From NCBI GenBank assembly GCA_963745765.1, contig CAVUYQ010000023.1, positions 41,083-105,082 on the forward strand: a DNA stretch of 64,000 nt. The letters run 5' to 3'. The stretch is from Ww85 sp963745765 (GTDB lineage: Bacteria > Desulfobacterota > Desulfobulbia > Desulfobulbales > Desulfocapsaceae). Shown in pieces: positions 57,765 through 64,000 of the stretch. Below the pieces are notes generated by a model, which saw nothing but the letters and a program-made list of their open reading frames with translations, was not told the DNA's origin and did not search any database. How positions within the stretch are numbered: position 1 is the first letter of the stretch; every line of letters starts with the position of its first letter. The position numbers and the translations under genes were made by a program.

Positions 57765-58088
57765 AATATATTTCTAATGAGAGAAAAGAGAAAATAGCAA
57801 TCGTACAGATTACCACCTTTGTTAATTCGAAGCAATGTGAGGGATGTAACGGAAGGAAAGGTTGCAACTCATAGCAGGTGATCCTCCTGAAATCATTTTT
57901 TAAGAAGAATTCACTTCCGGACGATTGAATCATCCAAAACTTTCAACAATCTTGTGATACTCAATAAAATAACTTACGATAGCCTGAACCAGTAGCGCGT
58001 TGGACTCAACAATTTAAAAATTTAAGGGTACCTTGAATAACCTAATTATTCAAAGTGGTCTTACTACCAGACGGGGAATAAGAGAACA
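57765..58088. promoter_or_regulatory. Divergent aroKB/aroD promoter region with an operator-like palindrome
   Basis: TTGAATAA (58033-58040), spacer CCTAA, TTATTCAA (58046-58053) is a perfect 8-bp inverted repeat. It is followed by AGTGGTC and lies 35 bases before the aroD start, where a repressor would block transcription or its start. The flanks match the palindrome at 11 kb. The rest of the 324 bases holds no gene. Confidence 0.5.
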
Positions 58089-58862
58089 ATGAGACAACAG
58101 AGTGAATTGCAAGTATCCGTGCGAGGTGCGGTAATCGGCGGCCCCAAGCCTCTCATCTGTCTGCCGTTGGTTGGTGAGACAAGGGAAAAAATTCTGCAGG
58201 AATCCAATGATTTGACGGCCCTTCAGCCTGATCTGCTGGAGTGGCGAATCGATGCCTACAACAATGTAGAGCTGACTGAGGACTGTTTGTCCGTATTAAA
58301 ACTATTGCGTAACATAATTGGTGAGATCCCTCTTATATTCACCTGTCGAATAGATCTAGAGGGAGGCTTCAAAAAGATTTCCCGGGAAAAACGTTTAGCT
58401 TTGCTCACGGCGGTAATTGATTCGGGTGATGCCGATATTATTGATATAGAGCTTTGTAATGATGCCCCCTTTATTAAAACCGTCAGTGCGCAGGCGAAAC
58501 TGCGCGGGGTAAAAGTGATTCTCTCCTACCACAACTTCACCGAAACACCCGACGAACCGAGCATCTGTTCCAAACTGGCGGAAGCTCAGACTGCGGGGGC
58601 GGATATCTGTAAAGTGGCAGTCATGCCTAAAAATTACGGAGATGTACTGACCCTCCTGAGCGCCACTAATAAGGCAAGAAACGATATAGTGAAAACCCCG
58701 ATGGTGACGATGTCCATGGGACCCGAAGGTGCTGTAAGCAGGTTGGCCGGCGGCCTGTTTGGTTCCGATATTACCTTTGCCATAGGTATGCAGTCTTCAG
58801 CGCCGGGTCAGATACCGATAAAACAGCTGAAAGCCGGTATGGCATTGCTATACAATAGGTGA
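58089..58862 (+). CDS. aroD: Type I 3-dehydroquinate dehydratase
   Basis: A 257-residue TIM-barrel enzyme that converts 3-dehydroquinate to 3-dehydroshikimate through a Schiff base. Visible residues are DLLEWRIDAY (early substrate arginine and acidic residues), VILSYHNFTETP with the catalytic His, ADICKVAVMP with the Schiff-base Lys, and MSMGPEGAVSRLAG near the end with a substrate-binding Arg. Length and spacing are normal. AAGAGAAC precedes the ATG. The decayed type II enzyme gene at 63.4 kb performs the same reaction, so this gene could have replaced it. It is convergent with the alcohol dehydrogenase gene. Confidence 0.92.
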   Translation: MRQQSELQVSVRGAVIGGPKPLICLPLVGETREKILQESNDLTALQPDLLEWRIDAYNNVELTEDCLSVLKLLRNIIGEIPLIFTCRIDLEGGFKKISREKRLALLTAVIDSGDADIIDIELCNDAPFIKTVSAQAKLRGVKVILSYHNFTETPDEPSICSKLAEAQTAGADICKVAVMPKNYGDVLTLLSATNKARNDIVKTPMVTMSMGPEGAVSRLAGGLFGSDITFAIGMQSSAPGQIPIKQLKAGMALLYNR

Positions 58863-58964
58863 TAGTTAAAACGCCAGCCTGATAATACCGTAGCAGAATC
58901 ACTCTTCTGAGTTTTCAGGTTAACTGGCTCAATACCGGGAAAAGAGTTCTGATGCAACTTCATT

Positions 58965-60266
58965 TCACCAGTACTTCATAGCTCCGGCAAACATCTCTCT
59001 CATTTCTTCTTTGCTGATCGGCCTTGCTGCATTATCAACAACACGTCGCTGCCTCCAACCCTTTTCTGTCAGTGCGTCGAGATCGTCGACCGTGTACCCC
59101 ACACCCGACAGGCCGTTAGGCACACCAATAGTCCGCATGATCTCGATGACACCCGCCGCGAGGTCATCGCCAGGCCGTTGTCCTACGTCGGCAACACCCA
59201 GAGCCCGGGCGGCTTGTGCATGCCGTTCGGGACATGTTGGTCCCATGAAGCGAAAGACCGAAGGGGAGTTGATGATCACCGAAAAGCCATGGGGTACCAG
59301 TGCGTGATCATGCGGCCAGCCTGCAGCGTAGTAGTCGTGCACCAGCCCTGAAACCGCATAGGACATGCCGTGGGGCAGGTTACAGCCGGCTGTGCCAAAA
59401 CCAATCCCGGCCAATAAACCGGCAAAGGATAATTTTTCACGCATGAGGAAATCTTCTGGATCGTGGACGGCTTTGACCAGATTCTCACCAATCAACCGTA
59501 TCGCCTCAAGACAGTTAAGATCGCTGAAGGGGTTGGCACCCTGAATCACCGGCCGCACGGCGGGATTGTCCGGTACCCGTCGATGGGTGAAGGGCCGGGC
59601 GGTGAATGATTCCACCGCGTGACTGAACACATCCATACCATTGGCTGCGACTACCTGGATCGGCAGGGTCCGCAGGGCATCAGGGTCGATGATGCCCATG
59701 CTCGGTTTGATGGCCCGGTTTGAAATACCGGCCTTGGTCCCTCGTTCGAGGAAATTAAAAATTGCGACATTAGTGCATTCACTGGCCGTTCCAAACGTTG
59801 TCGGGCAGGCGATATGCGGTTTGAGCGGCCCCGGTGCCGGCAAGGCCTTGCCCAGGGGTTGGTTCACGTAATCGAGAAAATGTTTTGGCGGATAACTGGC
59901 GTAGAGGCTGACCGCCTTACAGGTATCCATTACAGAACCACCGCCGACGCTGACGAATCCATCAAAATCGTCTTCTTCGGCAAATCGTATCGCGGCTTTG
60001 AGGGAACGATCTGTGGGCTCGATTTCTACACCGTCGAAAATGGAAACCCTGATACCGCGCTCCCGCAGAGACTTTAAAACCGTTTCCACCGGCTGAAGTT
60101 TTCCTACTCGAGCATCCGTGTAGAGGGCAACCCGGCTCATGCCAAGACTTTTTGCGTGTGCACCGACCTCTGCCAGAGCCCCTGCTCCGAAGATTTCCTT
60201 GTTCCCCTCAAGAACAAAAGCATTTTCACCCTGGGGCATTGGCTCAAAATAGTTTGGAACTGACAT
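58965..60266 (-). CDS. Iron-containing alcohol dehydrogenase (hydroxyacid-oxoacid transhydrogenase-like)
   Basis: The 433-residue protein is a group III iron alcohol dehydrogenase. It has the nucleotide-binding GGGSVMDTCKAVSL, the CPTTFGTASECTNVAIF strand, GMDVFSHAVES, NLPHGMSYAVSG and WPHDHALVPHG with the metal-binding aspartate and histidines. Sequence flavour and length are close to ADHFE1-type hydroxyacid-oxoacid transhydrogenase, but other alcohols are possible. I use ATG 60266; a GTG one codon earlier is the frame start. Position in a shikimate-type cluster suggests it acts on a hydroxy- or keto-acid of that pathway, or disposes of its reductant. Confidence 0.85.
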   Translation of the reverse strand: MSVPNYFEPMPQGENAFVLEGNKEIFGAGALAEVGAHAKSLGMSRVALYTDARVGKLQPVETVLKSLRERGIRVSIFDGVEIEPTDRSLKAAIRFAEEDDFDGFVSVGGGSVMDTCKAVSLYASYPPKHFLDYVNQPLGKALPAPGPLKPHIACPTTFGTASECTNVAIFNFLERGTKAGISNRAIKPSMGIIDPDALRTLPIQVVAANGMDVFSHAVESFTARPFTHRRVPDNPAVRPVIQGANPFSDLNCLEAIRLIGENLVKAVHDPEDFLMREKLSFAGLLAGIGFGTAGCNLPHGMSYAVSGLVHDYYAAGWPHDHALVPHGFSVIINSPSVFRFMGPTCPERHAQAARALGVADVGQRPGDDLAAGVIEIMRTIGVPNGLSGVGYTVDDLDALTEKGWRQRRVVDNAARPISKEEMREMFAGAMKYW

Positions 60267-60341
60267 CACGTTAACCTGAAAATTTCATGGGTTGAGACCG
60301 TCTACCGGCAAAGGAAACCGGTGATAAGCGTTAAAAAACAG

Positions 60342-61394
60342 TCAGCTGATTACAACTGCTGCCCCCGAGCACGCCGCCTCTTTGATTGCCATGATTGTTT
60401 TAAGGGTCTTAAGCGCTTCCTGGCCGGAACAGCGCGGGGCAGCATCATTACGAATGATGCTGCAGAAATGTTCGAGCTGTCGCTCAAGAGGAACCGTTCG
60501 TTCGATTTCCATCCGTTTGCAGGAAAGTGGCTTTCCCCATCCCTTTTCCCCTTCTCCGCTATAATGCCAGATCTTCACCTCCGGAAAAGTCAGCGTCCCC
60601 CTGGTGCCAAAGACCCAGTAACAATCCTGACCGTTGTCATAGATCAACGGATTTTCACCGCTTCCCGATTCAAAGTTGTACGGTGAAGGAACAACATCCG
60701 AGATGACCATTGTACCCAGAATTCCATTGCGAAAACGAAGCGAGATAACGGCAGTATCCTCGACAGGGTAACGGCGGATGGCATTACTTTCCTCCGCATA
60801 GACACGTTCGATGTCTCCGAACAGATATCTCAGGTTGTCTATATCGTGAATGAGGTTGATAAGCAGCGGTCCTCCGCCCGATTCACAACGCCAGCTTACG
60901 TCAAAGTAGCTGGTCGGCTTTAACGTTGCCCACAGGACATTGACAGCCGAGATCGTACCTAACTCACCGCTCTCTATTATGTTCCTGGCAGATTCTATGT
61001 AGGCGTTAAAACGACGATGATGACCGACAAGCAGCTTGACTCCTTCTTTCTCTGCGGTATCGACCAGCTCGGAGGCCGCCTTCAAATCTGCTTCAATGGG
61101 TTTTTCAACAAGGAGATGCAGACCAGCTTTGGCGCACTTGATTCCCAGGGATGCGTGACTTTCGTTGGGGGTAGCAATAATCACTCCTTCGGCATCGGGT
61201 CTCTCAAGAAAAGAATCGACATCTTCGAAATAGTTAGCACCAGCGGACTCCGCCACCATTCCTGCCTGAGGATTTGGATCGACTACGCTCGTCAGGATAC
61301 AGGACGGGCTGTCAATAATGTGTTGAATATGTCTTGCGCCTACCAGTCCGCTGCCAAATACTGCCAAACGTACCGGAGAATCACTGGAAATCAT
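60342..61394 (-). CDS. Gfo/Idh/MocA-family NAD(P)-dependent oxidoreductase
   Basis: The 350-residue protein has a Rossmann N-terminal domain (AVFGSGLVGARHIQHI), the conserved VEKPIEADLKAA in which Lys is catalytic, and a C-terminal alpha/beta domain with SWRCESGGGPLLINLIHDID, which provides the catalytic Asp/His. Family members oxidise cyclic polyols, sugars and quinate-like cyclitols. GAGG lies 8 bases before the ATG. With AroE, AroD and a TIM-barrel protein nearby, a cyclitol or quinate dehydrogenase role is plausible but inferred. It is in the same-strand series as the alcohol dehydrogenase. Confidence 0.85.
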   Translation of the reverse strand: MISSDSPVRLAVFGSGLVGARHIQHIIDSPSCILTSVVDPNPQAGMVAESAGANYFEDVDSFLERPDAEGVIIATPNESHASLGIKCAKAGLHLLVEKPIEADLKAASELVDTAEKEGVKLLVGHHRRFNAYIESARNIIESGELGTISAVNVLWATLKPTSYFDVSWRCESGGGPLLINLIHDIDNLRYLFGDIERVYAEESNAIRRYPVEDTAVISLRFRNGILGTMVISDVVPSPYNFESGSGENPLIYDNGQDCYWVFGTRGTLTFPEVKIWHYSGEGEKGWGKPLSCKRMEIERTVPLERQLEHFCSIIRNDAAPRCSGQEALKTLKTIMAIKEAACSGAAVVIS

Positions 61395-61543
61395 CGACTT
61401 AACCTCCTCAACTTAATGAAATCAAGCAACAACCTTTAGAATCAGCGATAGCCAATCTCCTGCTATTCGCCGCCGGATAAAAAACGCCAGAAATAGTTCT
61501 TACCATGTCCTGCAATCATCCGCCATCCACCTGCAATGCGACA

Positions 61544-62365
61544 CTAGGACGAAGATCCCAGTCGTGAAAACAGTACTTCGCGCATAACATCTACCGGCGC
61601 CCTGCAACCGGTCCATAATTCGAACTGGGCCACTCCCTGGTAGAGGAGCATGTACATGCCGTTAACCGTCTTACAGCCGACCTCTTTTGCCTCTCTGAGA
61701 AGCCGGGTTTCAGATGGGACATAAATAATGTCCATAATGGCGGGTATGTTCTCCAATACAGCTTGAGGTACCGGAGTTGCATCTACATTTGGCGCCATAC
61801 CGACAGAAGTGGTATTCACCAGCACATCGACTTTCAAATGGTTTATCTCGGCCAGCGGGTAGCACTCACAGCCCAGTTCTGCGGCCAGCGCCTGACCTTT
61901 GGCAAGGGTCCGGTTTGCCACTATCACCTCTACCCCCTTTTCCTTGAGCCCAAATCCGATAGCCCGGGCAGACCCGCCTGCTCCGAGCAGGAGAACGGTG
62001 GCAGCAGGTAAATCAGCTATCATCTCAAGGGCCTGGATAGCCCCGATCCAGTCTGTATTGTAACCGTGGATATTTCCATCCTTGATAAGCAGCGTATTCA
62101 CCGCGCCAATCCCTTGCGCGACCGGATCGATAGCATCCAGAAGCGGGATAACCGCCTGTTTATGGGGCATAGTAACACTAACACCACCAATTCCTAGACC
62201 ACGAAAGCCGTCCATTGCCCGTTTTATATCTTCGACTTCAAATGCCAGATATATCTTGTTGAGACCACAATGCTGGAAAGCGGCATTATGCATTGCCGGG
62301 CTTAGGCTGTGAGATACCGGTTTTCCCACAATGCCATATAATTGGGTTTTACCATCAACGTGCAT
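61544..62365 (-). CDS. aroE: Shikimate dehydrogenase
   Basis: The 273-residue protein has the substrate-binding PVSHSLSPAMHN (about 14-25), VSVTMPHKQ with the catalytic Lys, GYNTDWIGA with the catalytic Asp, and the NADP loop LLGAGGSARAIGFGL with VANRTL after it. It reduces 3-dehydroshikimate to shikimate. A quinate/shikimate dehydrogenase of the YdiB type is also possible because of the surrounding genes. AGGAG lies 8 bases before ATG 62365; the frame is open to TTG 62383 without better support. Confidence 0.9.
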   Translation of the reverse strand: MHVDGKTQLYGIVGKPVSHSLSPAMHNAAFQHCGLNKIYLAFEVEDIKRAMDGFRGLGIGGVSVTMPHKQAVIPLLDAIDPVAQGIGAVNTLLIKDGNIHGYNTDWIGAIQALEMIADLPAATVLLLGAGGSARAIGFGLKEKGVEVIVANRTLAKGQALAAELGCECYPLAEINHLKVDVLVNTTSVGMAPNVDATPVPQAVLENIPAIMDIIYVPSETRLLREAKEVGCKTVNGMYMLLYQGVAQFELWTGCRAPVDVMREVLFSRLGSSS

Positions 62366-62485
62366 CGGTGTTCTCCTGGTCAAATGGACTGGATTTATTT
62401 TAAAATGCCGGAACGGCCAAAGGTTCAGAGGATAGACCGTTCAGCAACAATTTAGAGAGAAACCAAGTTAGAGGGGCGGGGTGAG

Positions 62486-63313
62486 TTAGACTCCTGTTTT
62501 TATGTTCTCCAGGTGCGTTTTGGCAGTTTCCAGACAGCGACGCGCATACCCCTCGAAGCCGTATTCTTTGAGTCGTTTTATGTTCGGCAGTTCAATGGAA
62601 TAGGGCATAAGGGGCAAGCTACCCAGTAGAGCGGCAAAATCGATACATCCTTCCCCCACATAAAGTCGCTCGTCCCGTGCGACTTGGACCATATCCGGGC
62701 CGCTCGCAGGAATATTTTCCGAAGCATCACAAATATGCATAAAATTACACCACTCGCGAGGTAACTGCTCCAACTCGGCAAGCTGAATTCGTGAATAATG
62801 GAAGTAAAGGCTATCGATGAGAATGCCGCCATTCGTTCGATTTGCAGCACGGACGATGTCAGCAGCTTCCTGCAAATTGGTGAGACGTGAAAAGGTTGGA
62901 AACTCGAGATTCACCGTCAGGTCAAGCGGCTGGGCGAGGTCGCATATCTCGGTATAGCGGTCAACAATAGAGGCGCGATCTCTTTTTTCTGTTGTCCAGG
63001 CGGAGGAAATCAGATGTTTTGCACCCAATTCAGCGGCAGCCTCCATGGCCGGCAGGTACGAGCGGGGATCGACATCATCCAGAATGCGGGCTAATTCCAT
63101 ATCGAGGACTTTGATCCCAGTTTCCCTCAGTGCCGCCTTTGTTCTGGCGATCATTGCCTTATCTTCGGGAAGATAGGCATTCTCACCGGGTATCCCCATC
63201 GGGATAAGCCGTAAGCTGATATAATCATAGCCTACACGCGCGGCTATATAGGTCATCTCTGCCGGCTCGCATCCTCTCACTGTTAAATAGGCCAGTGAAT
63301 ATTGTTTGCTCAT
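62486..63313 (-). CDS. TIM-barrel sugar phosphate isomerase/epimerase-like protein (3-dehydroshikimate dehydratase candidate)
   Basis: The 275-residue protein belongs to the xylose-isomerase-like TIM-barrel superfamily (AP endonuclease 2 type). Conserved acidic and His blocks are VNLEFPTFS, GILIDSLYFHYS, FMHICDA and VGEGCIDFAALL; these glutamates, aspartates and histidines bind a divalent metal. Some family members next to shikimate genes are 3-dehydroshikimate dehydratases (AsbF/QuiC relatives), and the neighbours here (aroE, aroD, a Gfo/Idh protein) favour that reading. A sugar epimerase is the main alternative. The gene leads the minus-strand operon, after the aroQ relic. Confidence 0.72.
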   Translation of the reverse strand: MSKQYSLAYLTVRGCEPAEMTYIAARVGYDYISLRLIPMGIPGENAYLPEDKAMIARTKAALRETGIKVLDMELARILDDVDPRSYLPAMEAAAELGAKHLISSAWTTEKRDRASIVDRYTEICDLAQPLDLTVNLEFPTFSRLTNLQEAADIVRAANRTNGGILIDSLYFHYSRIQLAELEQLPREWCNFMHICDASENIPASGPDMVQVARDERLYVGEGCIDFAALLGSLPLMPYSIELPNIKRLKEYGFEGYARRCLETAKTHLENIKTGV

Positions 63314-63368
63314 CTTTCATCCCTCAAAAATTAAAATCTAACCTCACCCCTGGCTTCGCAGTAAGGCA

Positions 63369-63760
63369 TTAGCGGCAATCGGACCAAGCTGCTACCCCGG
63401 AAGCCACAGACCTGCTCCTATGCGACCTTTGAAAAGACAGAGTGGTGTCGAAACTCTGTCCTTGCATGAACATTCGACATCTGAACTTCCACAACAGGTC
63501 CTTTGAAGATGGCCAAAGCATCCGAAATGCCATAGTTGTAATTAGTTCAGGCTCCGGCATTGATAAGGATGGCAACTATTATTGTCCTGACCAACAGTAC
63601 GATGTATTGACCAACAGGATATATAACGGTTGCTTCTCTGTCAACCATTTTGAGTAAGCTGAAGCAACCAACCTCTCTTTAAATTGAATATTCCACCAAC
63701 TGAAAATTAGCGTGATCTGGTTCACGTTTCCCAACAATTTAGCGTCAAGAGGTGCACCTG
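63369..63760 (-). pseudogene. Decayed type II 3-dehydroquinate dehydratase (aroQ) relic
   Basis: On the minus strand, fragments of AroQ can be read in order. KLLG then, one frame off, REPDHANFQ (63690-63740) corresponds to the NLNLLGxREPDxY N-terminus. ILINAGA, a stop, then TNYNYGISDALAIF corresponds to INPGAYTHxSxALRDAL. VVEVQMSNVHART and EFRHHSVFSKVA (63430-63510) match EVHLSNxHARExFRHHS. The strand then carries another stop and a frameshifted CGF end. Stops and shifts prevent any product. The conserved EVHLSN His is Gln. The relic lies just upstream of the TIM-barrel gene, where an operon-leading aroQ would be expected. The remaining bases to 64000 hold nothing I recognise. Confidence 0.8.
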
Positions 63761-64000
63761 TCTGACATCACCACCTAAGATTATTCATGTTTCGGTGCGC
63801 CTTGTCTTCTGAAAACCTTTAAAAGCAATTGCCAGAGGAATATATTTAGCAATTGCCGTCCACCGAGGGAATTATTTTGCTAACATCCTGCTTTATCGGT
63901 TTAGTGGTGATAAAATGCAGTATTATCTGAACAATAGAACGAATTGTCGCTCTGGAGCGATATTGGCGCAACAAGACACAAAATCATGTCAATAATTTGT

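Noticed and set aside
58912..60283. A 13-bp inverted repeat (TTTTCAGGTTAAC / GTTAACCTGAAAA) flanks the iron alcohol dehydrogenase gene, as transposon ends would.
   Set aside because: Dozens of 13-bp inverted matches are expected by chance in 64 kb, there is no transposase, and the surrounding genes form a sensible cluster.
1..64000. Search by eye for tRNA, rRNA, CRISPR arrays, integrases and phage genes.
   Set aside because: No repeat-spacer pattern, no tRNA-like cloverleaf and no integrase or phage protein was recognised.

Overview
The window looks like a chromosomal segment of a Gram-negative bacterium, most likely a deltaproteobacterium (Desulfobacterota, sulfate-reducer type). The grounds are two tripartite RND pump loci, AsmA-like proteins, a TauE/SafE exporter flanked by small membrane proteins and universal stress proteins, a Lon protease carrying a receiver domain, an AroK-AroB fusion and a TRAP-type binding protein remnant. 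This assignment rests on family knowledge, not on a search. I see no rRNA, tRNA, CRISPR array, phage module or intact transposase.

Layout. 0-7 kb: a partial, divergent transketolase-family enzyme, a 5-oxoprolinase/hydantoinase fusion, a truncated TRAP binding-protein gene ending in short repeats, and a deoxyribonucleotidase. 7.4-13 kb: a two-domain acyltransferase resembling OlsF (ornithine lipid synthesis), a PIN-PhoH ATPase, an iron-sulfur-type flavoprotein and a PcaD-like hydrolase. 13-18 kb: an NtrB/NtrC-type two-component pair facing a Lon protease with a receiver domain inserted between its helical and AAA+ parts. This is the most unusual architecture here. 18-23 kb: TauE/SafE with two small membrane proteins and two universal stress proteins. 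24-34 kb: an RND efflux operon (membrane-fusion protein, pump, outer-membrane factor) and an AsmA-like gene or gene pair. 34-45 kb: transketolase, PPK2 polyphosphate kinase, MprF and a second RND pair. 45-56 kb: a stress and energy block made of UspA, FtsH, a P3A-type H+-ATPase, a palindromic MITE-like element, glucan phosphorylase, an APC permease with a soluble tail and a small membrane protein. 56-64 kb: a shikimate-type cluster (AroK-AroB fusion, AroD, an iron alcohol dehydrogenase, a Gfo/Idh/MocA oxidoreductase, AroE, a TIM-barrel isomerase/dehydratase-like protein) preceded by a decayed type II dehydroquinase gene.

A striking global feature is a run of single-gene frameshifts between about 20 and 49 kb: TauE, the outer-membrane factor, one membrane-fusion protein, UspA, FtsH, the H+-ATPase twice, and possibly the AsmA gene. 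Both sides of each break still encode well-conserved protein. Several breaks lie in homopolymers, so recent pseudogenisation and indel errors in the assembly must be separated. Genes outside this interval read through cleanly, except for the truncated TRAP gene and the aroQ relic.
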